Shown piece after piece: positions 48,924 through 56,578 of a stretch of 56,982 bases of DNA. Position numbers and translations under genes: made by a program. Source of the DNA: Paraburkholderia solitsugae (GTDB taxonomy: Bacteria > Pseudomonadota > Gammaproteobacteria > Burkholderiales > Burkholderiaceae). Each line of letters starts with the position of its first letter. Positions within the stretch are counted from its first letter, which is position 1. Below the pieces are notes generated by a model that saw only the letters and a program-made list of their open reading frames with translations, ran no database searches and was not told where the DNA came from. The stretch is from the NCBI RefSeq assembly GCF_013177695.1, contig NZ_WOEY01000092.1:1-56982 (forward strand). The letters run 5' to 3'.

Positions 48924-49634
48924 TCACTGTGGGCCAACTGCTCGATCGGTGAGCCTTTCCAGGATCTGCTTAAAGTCGCCCATCATTTCCCTCTGGTTCT
49001 GGACCAGTTCGGTCTGTGTCTGGACTAGTTCGGCTTGTGTGTTGCGCTGCTGCTCAGCGGCGGCTGCGTCAACGGGCCATGCCTTGACCTCCATCGGCAG
49101 AGGCTTGTTGCCAGCGAGCACTTCGATCGCCAAATGTCGGATGGCCTGCCCCTGTAGTTCGACGGTATTGTGTGCTTCCGGCGAATAGCTGCCGCCCTTC
49201 AGTTGGTTACGCTCGAACCGGAAGTTGTTCGCTGTCGCAATGCAGTCGAGGAGGTTCGTGAGCAGCTCGTCACTTCGACCATTCCAGTTGTTTTGCTCTG
49301 CTTCGTTCTTGGGGCGACGCTCCGGGGGAAGATTCAGGTGAGCGTGGTAGTCATGCCATGCCGTCAGGACTTGCTTTTCGCGCTTGGTTCGCCACACCCA
49401 CCCGATTAGAGGGATGCGGGTGCCGTAGTAGGCGAGGTCTATCATGTTCAGTGCGCGGACATGATCGGGCGAGACGCGGGCTTGCCGCGTTGCCATCAGG
49501 GTGCTGAAGACCCAATCTTTCCGCTGCGCAGCAGCTCGGGCACGTTCGACCCACTTTTGGGCCTGGACGGCAAGGATCGGCCCGGCGATCGTCGCTCCAA
49601 CCGTCACCCAGTCTTTCGTTTCCATTGCCGACAT
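48924..49634 (-). CDS. DUF6680-type membrane-associated protein
   Basis: This is a 236-residue protein. It has the DUF6680 layout: METKDWVTVGATIAGPILAV, where the N-terminal segment is hydrophobic enough to be membrane-associated, then KDWVFSTLMATRQARVSPDH, VRALNMIDLAYY and AWHDYHAHLNLP. The C-terminus is a Gln-rich coiled coil (ELVQTQTELVQNQREMMGDF, then KQILERLTDRA). DUF6680 genes occur singly on mobile elements; no function is known to me. It stands on the minus strand just downstream of the zinc-ribbon operon (148-bp gap). The start could be the second ATG at 49625. Confidence 0.65.
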   Translation of the reverse strand: MSAMETKDWVTVGATIAGPILAVQAQKWVERARAAAQRKDWVFSTLMATRQARVSPDHVRALNMIDLAYYGTRIPLIGWVWRTKREKQVLTAWHDYHAHLNLPPERRPKNEAEQNNWNGRSDELLTNLLDCIATANNFRFERNQLKGGSYSPEAHNTVELQGQAIRHLAIEVLAGNKPLPMEVKAWPVDAAAAEQQRNTQAELVQTQTELVQNQREMMGDFKQILERLTDRAVGPQ

Positions 49635-49781
49635 TTTCCTCGCCCCGTTGTTTCCCGTCTACCGCGGGAGTCTATCAGGGCGGTAAAGAGCCATCCAGCC
49701 GTGCCGAGGGTTGGGCACCAGTTCGCATGGACCTGGTCCGCTCCGCCCGCCTCGTCTATTCCTGGATGCCTGTGAGCCTGT

Positions 49782-50171
49782 CTAAGCAACGTCCTGTAAG
49801 TCGGCGGCTCTCCAGATCGGGCTGACTGGCAGGCCGTCCAGACCTACGACGCGCGGAAACGGCCATAGGGGCGCTGCCTTTTTCCCGCATTGGCACTGCG
49901 CCATGAGAATTCCGCTGACGGGCAAGATGGTTTCCCGGTCGCATTCGACGCACATGAATACCCATCGCGCGCCGTGCGGACCATCCCGGTCGCTGTACCG
50001 CAATGCCGTGAGTTTTCCGAAGCGCTTACCCGTGTAGTCCGTGCCGCGACCTTTCTCGGGGAAGGGGTGACCATACTTCTTCACGCGCTGGTTGAGCGTT
50101 TGATAGCTGATGCCGCTACGCTCGGCATGCTCGGCCAACGTCAAGCCGTCGTAGACCCTCGCCGCGATCAT
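49782..50171 (-). CDS. Zinc-ribbon/HTH phage protein, last gene of the minus-strand operon
   Basis: This is a 129-residue protein. An N-terminal helix-turn-helix-like part (YDGLTLAEHAERSGISYQTL, then NQRVKKYGHPFPEK) is followed by a zinc-ribbon-like part (YTGKRFGKLTALRYSDRDGP, then ARWVFMCVECDRETILPVSG and CQCGK). The cysteines C-x2-C and CxCG would bind one zinc. The same two modules recur in the 50168 and 51344 genes. ATGA overlap with the upstream gene. Such AP2/zinc-ribbon modules occur in phage homing-type and regulatory proteins. The C-terminus is duplicated at 43913-44029. Confidence 0.62.
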   Translation of the reverse strand: MIAARVYDGLTLAEHAERSGISYQTLNQRVKKYGHPFPEKGRGTDYTGKRFGKLTALRYSDRDGPHGARWVFMCVECDRETILPVSGILMAQCQCGKKAAPLWPFPRVVGLDGLPVSPIWRAADLQDVA

Positions 50172-50890
50172 GATAGGCGCTCGGGAAATGGCGTCCCGGT
50201 GGTGAGCATGCGCACAAAGAGCGTCCGTACAGTCTCGCCACTCAGGCGCGACCATTCGGCGAGCGTTAGACCCTTCCACAGTACGTCATGGCCGTCGGGT
50301 TCCTCGACCGGGCGCCCAATCTCTGCGCGTGCTGGCTCGGGCTCGACCGCCTGAATCATATTTGCACGCTGCTCGTTGGCGCGAGCAATCCACTCGGCAA
50401 GGTACTCGGCGCTGTCGCGATCTTCGGCAATCTCGCGTGTGCCGCAGTTCGTCGCGCTTCCGGAAAATACGTTGGCCTGCTTGTGGGTGTTCGCTGCGCG
50501 TCCGATTCTCTTGGATCGCGCCCTGCGGTTGTTCTCGCGGTCCTGCTCGAAAACACGTAGTTCGTCGCTCAAATGTGGCGGAAATGGGTGACCGTACTTG
50601 CGTACGCGCTTCTGTAGTGTGGTTCTCGGAATGCCGCTGCGTGCCACGTGTTCGGCGAGCGTAAGGCCATCGTAGAGGGTCGCTGGCTGCGAGCGACGAA
50701 CGAGGCTGACTAGGCAGCCACACGACAAGGTATCGCCGCGCGTCATGCAGCAGCCGCTGACCACGGCGGTATTGCCGCAGTCACAAACGCAGTTCCATGT
50801 CGCGTACCTCTTTTGCGACCCGGCACGCGATACGACGCGCAAGCGCCCGAACGTGCGCCCGGCGAGGTCAATAGCTGGCCTGCCGCTCAT
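50168..50890 (-). CDS. Two-HTH zinc-ribbon phage protein
   Basis: This is a 240-residue protein. The N-terminal zinc ribbon is DLAGRTFGRLRVVSRAGSQK, then ATWNCVCDCGNTAVVSG and LSCGC. A first HTH follows (LYDGLTLAEHVARSGIPRTT, then QKRVRKYGHPFPP), then a basic charged linker. A second HTH lies at the C-terminus (LWKGLTLAEWSRLSGETVRT, then LFVRMLTTGTPFPE). It is a modular DNA-binding protein, probably a regulator. It is translationally coupled to both neighbours. The start at 50890 overlaps the stop of the small gene at 50887. The upstream frame to 51229 lacks homology. Confidence 0.62.
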   Translation of the reverse strand: MSGRPAIDLAGRTFGRLRVVSRAGSQKRYATWNCVCDCGNTAVVSGCCMTRGDTLSCGCLVSLVRRSQPATLYDGLTLAEHVARSGIPRTTLQKRVRKYGHPFPPHLSDELRVFEQDRENNRRARSKRIGRAANTHKQANVFSGSATNCGTREIAEDRDSAEYLAEWIARANEQRANMIQAVEPEPARAEIGRPVEEPDGHDVLWKGLTLAEWSRLSGETVRTLFVRMLTTGTPFPERLS

Positions 50891-51051
50891 GACTTCGGCT
50901 CGATCACGCTGCCATTGGCGAGCAGCCGGCGCAGTGCTTCTTTCTGGAATGCCGCCAGCGTGGCCGCCGCGTTGAATGGAGTGTTCATTGGGCGTCTCCG
51001 GTGCTGCTGGATTGTGAGGCCATCGTAAAGCTGTCGGTACGGCCGACGCAT
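50887..51051 (-). CDS. 54-residue gene in the zinc-ribbon operon
   Basis: This short frame starts at 51051, 2 bases after the stop of the gene at 51054. It begins MRRPYRQLYDGLTIQQH, a truncated form of the YDGLTLAEH module. A second start within it (MNTPFNAAATLAAFQKEALR, RLLANGSVIEPKS) has a CCGGAG box. The real product may therefore be only 33 residues. Its stop overlaps the next ATG. It looks like a remnant or a minimal module. Confidence 0.5.
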   Translation of the reverse strand: MRRPYRQLYDGLTIQQHRRRPMNTPFNAAATLAAFQKEALRRLLANGSVIEPKS

Positions 51052-51053
51052 GC

Positions 51054-51296
51054 TCACAGCCCCTGCGTGCGAGCGTGGCGCGTGTAGCGGAACACGGCCA
51101 GGTGACGGGCGAAGCGAACGCTGTCCGGATCATCGCTCGGTAGTTCGTGGCGGAAACGCTGGCCTTCGGCTTCGAGCCAACGTACGACGCCCGCATCGAA
51201 CAGGCTCGGCGCGTAGACGGGCACGACAACGTCGCGCAGCGTGTGGAGGGTGTTCGTGTGCAGCGCGCCTACGAGTTGGCCGACTGGCGAGTTCAT
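51054..51296 (-). CDS. Small protein in the zinc-ribbon operon
   Basis: This is an 80-residue protein (MNSPVGQLVGALHTNTLHTL, DVVVPVYAPSLFDAGVVRWL, RHLAVFRYTRHARTQGL). The ATG at 51296 follows AAGGGGA. The upstream extension to 51341 is unlikely. No family recognised. It lies 47 bp after the 562-residue gene in the same direction. Confidence 0.55.
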   Translation of the reverse strand: MNSPVGQLVGALHTNTLHTLRDVVVPVYAPSLFDAGVVRWLEAEGQRFRHELPSDDPDSVRFARHLAVFRYTRHARTQGL

Positions 51297-51343
51297 GGTT
51301 TTCCCCTTGGTATGTAAGGCGTACTTGCAGATTCGCGTCACGA

Positions 51344-53032
51344 TCAGGCGGTGCGCTTAGGCTCGGTAAGCGCGAGCTTGTAGTTGAGGAACTGCGCGAC
51401 CAGTGCCGCACCGCGAGCCGCGATAGCGCCCTGCATGGCCCGGGTGGCAGGGAGCGGGATTGCGCGCTTCTGCTCTGCTGCTGCCTTACGTACCTCGCGC
51501 TCGCGGCGTGCGGCCTGCTTCGCAAGCCACTTCTTCGACGGCTGCGGCTGCGCTACGGCCTGCACAACCGGCACGATGATCTCGGGCCGCGCGTTGACAT
51601 CGGCAACCGGCTCGGGCGGCGCGACGGGCTGACTGTGCGACGGTGCCGGGCGAATCCTCGCCTGCGTGTCTACGAACGGTGAGCCGGTGCGGACCATGTT
51701 GGCGGCCAGCACATCGACGGACATGCCAGTGGAGTTAGACCAGTGCGCGAGCGTCTTGCCTGCCCACGTGAGGTCTGCATCCGCTTCAGTGGCGGATACG
51801 CCTTCGGACGGCGCAGCGCGCTTCCGTGCTGCCTCCCGATACAGGCATCCGCAGGATTGCGTGCTGCCGTCCTTTACGTCGGCGGCACGAGTGTCTACAT
51901 TGCCGCCGCAGTCGCAGGCGAATCGCCACATGGCATTCCTGCCCACGCCAGTCCCTAAGAACCCGGTAGCCAGCAGACGGCCGAAGCGTTGGCCTTCGAT
52001 ATCCGCTACCTGCGCAGCCATTGCATCGGATGCGCGCGGCTCGGGCCAGTCTTCGGTGAGCCAATTGATGAACGGGGCCAGTCCGAGTTCTGGATTGACC
52101 TCAAGCGCGGGCCATGCGTCGAGCACGAGAATGTCGTCGTCGCTCTGCAGCGGGATAGACTCGTCGGCGCACGGTGGCTCAACCGCGTCGGCCGGCGCAG
52201 TGATGATCGGCTCGTCGTCCTCAAACGATGCCTCGTATTCGGCGGCCTGCTCGGGCGTCATCGGCGGGAGCCACGATTTGCGCGGCCTGAGCGGCTTGTC
52301 TTCAGTCTCGGCGGCCTCGCGGTCGTTCGCTGCGCGCAGAGCCTTGGGCTTAACCAGTTTGAGCTTGGGCTGTGCCTTCGGTGCCCACGGCGAAAACGGC
52401 AATGGCGTCCACAACGAAAACTGCGGGATGATCTCGCCGTCGATAGCAGTCTCGATGAGTGTTGCGCCCGGGTGGATTCGCTCGACGTAGCGCGAGCATT
52501 CCAAGTATCCGCTGCGCATGCCGATGCCTAACGTTTCGCGCTTGCCGTCGATCTCAATGGTGATAGTGGCGGGGCGCAGACCCGAGTGCTTGACTGGCGT
52601 TGCGCCCTTGCTGTTCGCCCCTTTCTCAACCTCGCGCTCGCGATTGAAGCAGCTTACGCACAGGCTGTGCTTGCGGACGAGCTTAAAGCGGCCGATGAAC
52701 TTCGTCGCGGTCGATCCAGAGCGCTCGCAGCGGATGCAGGCGAGCCCATAGCTGGCTTCGATGGCTGCATGGCGGCTGTAGACCTTGCGGACCTTGCCGG
52801 CCGCGTGCATGCGGCCCACGGCGCAACCCTTGCAGGCCATCGGACCAACTTCGGCCAGGTGATTCGCCTTGCACGTCGATGCCTGAAGATCGGCGCTCAG
52901 CGACGCGCAATGGAAGGTCTTGATGTCCGGATAGTCGGCGTGGGGCTTCAGGACAACGTCCTCGGGCCGCATGATCACGATGGGCCGGTCGATTGACCGA
53001 AAAACTGGAATGACCTTTTCGCGATAACTCAT
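51344..53032 (-). CDS. Large zinc-finger/HTH phage protein, first gene of the minus-strand operon
   Basis: This is a 562-residue protein. The N-terminal part has cysteine pairs for metal (CKANHLAEVGPMACKGC near 54-70, CIRC and CVSC further on). A long Pro/Glu-rich middle follows. The C-terminal zinc ribbon is DIEGQRFGRLLATGFLGTGV, then MWRFACDCGGNVDTRAADVK and TQSCGC, and an HTH-like WAGKTLAHWSNSTGMSVDVL follows. The end is a basic helix (KKWLAKQAARREREVRKAAA). It shares the zinc-ribbon and HTH modules with the two downstream genes. It may be a transcription regulator or a nuclease accessory; function not known. Confidence 0.6.
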   Translation of the reverse strand: MSYREKVIPVFRSIDRPIVIMRPEDVVLKPHADYPDIKTFHCASLSADLQASTCKANHLAEVGPMACKGCAVGRMHAAGKVRKVYSRHAAIEASYGLACIRCERSGSTATKFIGRFKLVRKHSLCVSCFNREREVEKGANSKGATPVKHSGLRPATITIEIDGKRETLGIGMRSGYLECSRYVERIHPGATLIETAIDGEIIPQFSLWTPLPFSPWAPKAQPKLKLVKPKALRAANDREAAETEDKPLRPRKSWLPPMTPEQAAEYEASFEDDEPIITAPADAVEPPCADESIPLQSDDDILVLDAWPALEVNPELGLAPFINWLTEDWPEPRASDAMAAQVADIEGQRFGRLLATGFLGTGVGRNAMWRFACDCGGNVDTRAADVKDGSTQSCGCLYREAARKRAAPSEGVSATEADADLTWAGKTLAHWSNSTGMSVDVLAANMVRTGSPFVDTQARIRPAPSHSQPVAPPEPVADVNARPEIIVPVVQAVAQPQPSKKWLAKQAARREREVRKAAAEQKRAIPLPATRAMQGAIAARGAALVAQFLNYKLALTEPKRTA

Positions 53033-53419
53033 GATGCCGCCTGTCTGTTCTCTTTTCGATAGGCTCTATTGGGCTGTCACTACTCCCCCGTGCGAAGGGG
53101 CCAAAAACCCTTTGCATACCGATGATTTTCGATAGATGCGTGGGCAACCATGGGCGGTCTGCTCTTTCCGCTTGTGCGTTATCCATCGTGCTAGTTTCGT
53201 GCGCGCTTGCCGCCACAAAGAATCCATTGCACACGCAGCGAATCTCGGCGAGTCCTGCGGCTCAATTGCCGCTCTGCATGGTGTGGGTGGGTGCGACCGT
53301 CGATAAAGTGCGAACCATGGTGTCCGAGGAAGTCCAGACGTGTCCGAGGAAGTCCAGACGTGTCCGCGTCGTGATACGAACATCCATTCATATCCTGACG
53401 TTTCCATGGGAGTGCGAAT
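53033..53419. other. Divergent intergenic region with a 20-bp tandem repeat
   Basis: These 387 bases separate the minus-strand operon from the AlpA-like gene. They hold two perfect tandem copies of a 20-bp unit (TGTCCGAGGAAGTCCAGACG) at 53321-53340 and 53341-53360, with a third partial copy (TGTCCG) to 53366. The repeat lies about 55 bp before the AlpA-like start, where an operator would stand. Confidence 0.65.
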
Positions 53420-53626
53420 GTGCATGAAACCAAAGAGCGGCTGATCCGGCTCGCTGAAGTAATGGATCGCACAGCGCTTACCCGCTCCACGCTGTACGCG
53501 CTGATCAAGAGAGACGAGTTCCCGAGCCCTGTGAGGTTGACCGCGACCGCGGTGGCGTGGCCGGAAATCTCAGTAGATAACTGGATTCAAGGCCGCATCG
53601 ACGCGGCGAACGGAGTGGCGGAATGA
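53420..53626 (+). CDS. AlpA-family regulator
   Basis: This is a 68-residue protein with the AlpA-type (excisionase-like) winged helix: RLIRLAEVMDRTALTRSTLY, then ALIKRDEFPSPVRLTATAVA and WPEISVDNWIQGRI. AlpA proteins activate phage or prophage genes, and some act as excisionases. The GTG start at 53420 is used. It is the first of a run of tightly coupled small genes; its stop overlaps the next ATG. Confidence 0.78.
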   Translation: MHETKERLIRLAEVMDRTALTRSTLYALIKRDEFPSPVRLTATAVAWPEISVDNWIQGRIDAANGVAE

Positions 53627-53727
53627 AGGCAAAACACGCTAAGCGTCTAAGCGCTGGTTACCGCGCGGAAAAGGCCGAGCTTAAACGCAGGATCGCGGCG
53701 GCCAAAAGGAACGGGGGTGGCAAGTGA
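53623..53727 (+). CDS. 34-residue basic peptide
   Basis: This is a very basic frame (MKAKHAKRLSAGYRAEKAEL, KRRIAAAKRNGGGK), ATGA-coupled to the AlpA-like gene and overlapping the next gene by GTGA. Its coupling on both sides supports translation. It is probably nucleic-acid binding; function not known. Confidence 0.55.
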   Translation: MKAKHAKRLSAGYRAEKAELKRRIAAAKRNGGGK

Positions 53728-54440
53728 GTGAACAAGACCGGCTGCAAGTAATGCACGGCGCGAAAGACGCCGTAACCCACAGCCCCGACAATCCGCAGAA
53801 GGTGATCGGCTCCAGCGCAACGAGTGCAGAAGACGACGCTGCCGAAGCGGTCAAGAAACGGAGGTCGAAATTGAAGAAGACCGGAAGCCGGGGCGGCTTT
53901 GCTGGGCTGCTCAAAGAACTGAATAACGCCAAGGCTGAAGAAACGGTGACTAAGGCGCTGCCGGTGGCAAGCGGCCCGCGTGAGGTCGTCCGGTTCAACG
54001 ATGGGCTCGACCAGGCGGCAATCATCAAGACGCTGAAGGCAGGCCCGACCGCTGCGCAGACGCCGACCGACGGCGCGATGCTGAAGGCGCTCGCTCCGGC
54101 GTTCGACAAGGCCGCCAAGACGCTCGGCGTGACCAATCCACTGCTGAAGTCCGATGCTCCGGTGGGCTCGACTTCGCTCGAAGCGACGTACAACTCGGAT
54201 AGCGCGACCCTCACGGGTGGCGACGCTCTGCGCAAGCAGTCATTGCCGAAGAAGATCTTCGTGAAGATGGAACCGGCTCCGCTGACTGGTGACGAGATCA
54301 CTAAGGCCGCGTCCGCTGCCCTGACTGCCGGTGCGATTACCGGCGCTGAAGCGAAAACGATTGCGACGCACGTGGCCCTCAACGGCGGCAAGCATTGCGA
54401 TCCTGACCTGCTGAAGAAGATCGGGAGTCACGTCAAATGA
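53724..54440 (+). CDS. Hypothetical phage protein, tail region
   Basis: This is a 238-residue protein with a basic N-terminal half (KKRRSKLKKTGSRGGFAGLL) and a helical C-terminal part (TGDEITKAASAALTAGAITG, AEAKTIATHVALNGGKHCDP). The C-terminal segment resembles that of the next small gene (SAQDAMTLASRAIQNGALSS, DAQALERCVNGNK). So the two are related by a repeated domain. The GTG start overlaps the previous stop. Confidence 0.5.
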   Translation: MSEQDRLQVMHGAKDAVTHSPDNPQKVIGSSATSAEDDAAEAVKKRRSKLKKTGSRGGFAGLLKELNNAKAEETVTKALPVASGPREVVRFNDGLDQAAIIKTLKAGPTAAQTPTDGAMLKALAPAFDKAAKTLGVTNPLLKSDAPVGSTSLEATYNSDSATLTGGDALRKQSLPKKIFVKMEPAPLTGDEITKAASAALTAGAITGAEAKTIATHVALNGGKHCDPDLLKKIGSHVK

Positions 54441-54631
54441 GTACCAACAAAGCGCGCTTAATTGTCAGGGTGATGCCATCGGCTCAGGACGCGATGACCC
54501 TCGCGTCGCGTGCCATCCAGAACGGCGCTCTTTCGTCGTCGGATGCGCAGGCCCTCGAACGCTGCGTCAACGGCAACAAGGTCATCCCTGCAGACCTGCT
54601 CTATCGCGTGAAGAAAGGAGCGTCCAAGTGA
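54437..54631 (+). CDS. Small phage protein with the repeated helical domain
   Basis: This is a 64-residue protein starting MSTNKARLIVRVMPSAQDAM. The central part (ASRAIQNGALSSSDAQALER) matches the C-terminal domain of the 53724 protein. Start overlaps its stop (ATGA). Probably an assembly-associated small protein; role unknown. Confidence 0.5.
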   Translation: MSTNKARLIVRVMPSAQDAMTLASRAIQNGALSSSDAQALERCVNGNKVIPADLLYRVKKGASK

Positions 54632-54993
54632 CAAAGAACTCGACCAAGCAAGCTCAAGGAGCAGCAATGTCAAACGTAGACCTGAAGTCGAAGATCACTG
54701 CTACCCGTGACGAAATCAACAAGAAGCTGATGTCAGGCGAAAACACGGCGAGCATGCGCGAGTACCTGCGCGAACTCGAAGCCGAGCAGGCGAAGACCGA
54801 TGCCGCTGCCGCCGCCAAGCAAGCAGCACAGGAAGCCGCCCAACGGGCCGCGAAGGAAGCGGAGCACCAGCGAATCGTTGATGCTGCGCAGACGCTCGCC
54901 GACGCCCGCGATAACCGCCTTGTCGTCCTCGCGACCCGCTATGCGATTCCGGCCCGGCCGACCCCCGACGCACGTTCCTCATCCCACGCTTAA
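54628..54993 (+). CDS. Coiled-coil phage protein
   Basis: This is a protein of up to 121 residues. A strong coiled coil runs at about 35-95 (REYLRELEAEQAKTDAAAAA, KQAAQEAAQRAAKEAEHQRI). The GTG start at 54628 overlaps the previous stop. An internal ATG at 54667 with AAGGAG (54656-54661) upstream would be equally good and would give 108 residues. Function unknown. Confidence 0.5.
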   Translation: MTKNSTKQAQGAAMSNVDLKSKITATRDEINKKLMSGENTASMREYLRELEAEQAKTDAAAAAKQAAQEAAQRAAKEAEHQRIVDAAQTLADARDNRLVVLATRYAIPARPTPDARSSSHA

Positions 54994-55022
54994 CCCGTAC
55001 ACGATACATAGGAGTTTTGAAG

Positions 55023-55673
55023 ATGTCAAAACCTACCCACGCCCAGGAAATGCTCGCGAGCGCGCGAGCGAACCTCGCGACGGCCGCAGAATGTGCCGAA
55101 ACCGCTCACGCGGAACAAAACAAGCGGCTCATCCGGAAGACCGAAGCGGAAGCACGCGGTGCGGAAGCCTTCCGCGACGTGCGCGACAAGAAGGTCAGCG
55201 AGGAGGTCGGCGCGATGCGCATGGCGCAGGCCAACGAAGATGCGAAGGACCTTCAGGATCTGATCGAACGGTCTGCGCTTCTGCTTGCGAACCTCAATGC
55301 TGAACTCAGCCGCGCTCAGGCCGCGGTGCATGAAGCTGAGGCCGGCGCTCGTCGTGAAGAGGGTGAGATTACGGCAACTGCTCTGACGAGCCACATCGAC
55401 AGCCTCAAAAAGTTGCATACCGAGGCTGTTGGTGAGCGCCATCAGCTCTACCGCAAGATGGGTCTTAATACTGCGGCGGCGGAACTGCTGAGGCGTGTCA
55501 AGGCGCTCGAATTGGAGTTGCTCGAAACCATCGCTAAATGCTACGACGCTCATGTCGAAACGGACCCCCCTCGTAGCCCGGGTTCGCGCAGGACATCTAG
55601 CGTGCACGACTTCTACAGGCCATCTCCTGCGCTTCAAGATGTGGTTAGCCAGGGAACGAAGCCTCGTATCTAA
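55023..55673 (+). CDS. Long coiled-coil phage protein
   Basis: This is a 216-residue protein, mainly alpha-helical and heptad-like (LASARANLATAAECAETAHA, SALLLANLNAELSRAQAAVH, SHIDSLKKLHTEAVGERHQL). The C-terminal 35 residues are polar. A GGAG box lies 8 bases before the ATG at 55023. The same GGAGTTTTGA leader is used at 55720 before the next gene, so translation signals are shared. Possibly a scaffold-like or tail-assembly protein. Confidence 0.5.
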   Translation: MSKPTHAQEMLASARANLATAAECAETAHAEQNKRLIRKTEAEARGAEAFRDVRDKKVSEEVGAMRMAQANEDAKDLQDLIERSALLLANLNAELSRAQAAVHEAEAGARREEGEITATALTSHIDSLKKLHTEAVGERHQLYRKMGLNTAAAELLRRVKALELELLETIAKCYDAHVETDPPRSPGSRRTSSVHDFYRPSPALQDVVSQGTKPRI

Positions 55674-55730
55674 CCCGAATCGCGGGCCGCCTCGTGCGGC
55701 CCGACCATACCCATCCTTTGGAGTTTTGAT

Positions 55731-55943
55731 ATGACTTCAGCATCATTCCAGACCCGCGCGCAAGTCCTTGAAGATACGCGCCCGTTGGTGGAGCGCTATC
55801 TGGCGCAAGCCGCTGCCGGCATCACCACGAAGCTGTCCCAATCGCAGTTTAAGGAACTGGTGGCGTACCGGGAGGCGGTTCTCGACACGGACAACGGCGC
55901 CGAATTGCCTGCTGCCCCTGCGTTCGTCGTTCTGACCGTCTAA
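55731..55943 (+). CDS. Small phage protein of 70 residues
   Basis: This 70-residue protein (MTSASFQTRAQVLEDTRPLV, ERYLAQAAAGITTKLSQSQF) is helical with a hydrophobic C-terminus (PAAPAFVVLTV). It has a GGAGTTTTGAT leader before the ATG, like the gene at 55023. Function unknown. Confidence 0.5.
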   Translation: MTSASFQTRAQVLEDTRPLVERYLAQAAAGITTKLSQSQFKELVAYREAVLDTDNGAELPAAPAFVVLTV

Positions 55944-55998
55944 GCATTATCGCGGGGCGTCCACGGGCGGCTTGCTAGCAACTATCAAAGGAGCGCAA

Positions 55999-56460
55999 AT
56001 GCGCCAAGCCAAAGAGAACGATATCAAGGTGGACGTGCCCGAGTACGGCTCGTTCACGTTCGCGCGTCGCCGGAAGGAGGACGTGTACAAGATCCGCAGC
56101 CGGTACAACGTGCTCACGGAAGGTAACTACAACCCGAATGGGGCTGTCGCCGACCTCGGCGCGCTCGCTCTCGTCACGCTGCAGACGCTCATGGTTTCGG
56201 CCCCCGAGGGTTTCGCGTTGGACGACCTCGATCCACTCATGGATGACGACTTCGAGAAGAAGCTGTTCGCCATTTTCGGCGCGCTGCGTGTTCGCGAAGC
56301 GGCGTTCAATCCGAAGAAGAAGGCCGCGCCTGCGGCCGTCGCTCCGGTTGCTGAGCCCTTAGATGCCGCAGAGCCCGCAGAAGCGGCTCAGGAGGCTCCG
56401 GCACAGGTAGCCGATACGCAGGCAGCAGAACAGTCTCCGCAGGCCACGCTGATCGACTAG
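55999..56460 (+). CDS. Probable tail-assembly chaperone-like protein
   Basis: This is a 153-residue protein starting MRQAKENDIKVDVPEYGSFT. The folded part (FARRRKEDVYKIRSRYNVLT, ADLGALALVTLQTLMVSAPE, and a FEKKLFAIFGALRVREAAF helix) ends at about residue 105 and a Pro/Ala tail follows. The position immediately before a tape-measure-like gene is that of tail-assembly chaperones. No frameshift site was identified. AAAGGAG lies 6 bases before the ATG at 55999. Confidence 0.55.
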   Translation: MRQAKENDIKVDVPEYGSFTFARRRKEDVYKIRSRYNVLTEGNYNPNGAVADLGALALVTLQTLMVSAPEGFALDDLDPLMDDDFEKKLFAIFGALRVREAAFNPKKKAAPAAVAPVAEPLDAAEPAEAAQEAPAQVADTQAAEQSPQATLID

Positions 56461-56486
56461 AGCGAGCCTTACGCAGTAGTGCAAAG

Positions 56487-56510
56487 CGCCCCTTGACTAG
56501 GGCGTTTTTG
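56487..56510 (+). terminator. Intrinsic terminator before the tape-measure-like gene
   Basis: A short stem CGCCC / GGGCG with an 8-base loop is followed by TTTTTGTTT. It lies 27 bp after the chaperone-like stop. It may be leaky, since tail genes are normally co-transcribed. Confidence 0.6.
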
Positions 56511-56578
56511 TTTGGCCGCCGAGCAGGACGTGATTGCATCCTTAGTCTTATCAGATAAGGATAGCTAAGGGGTGCATC

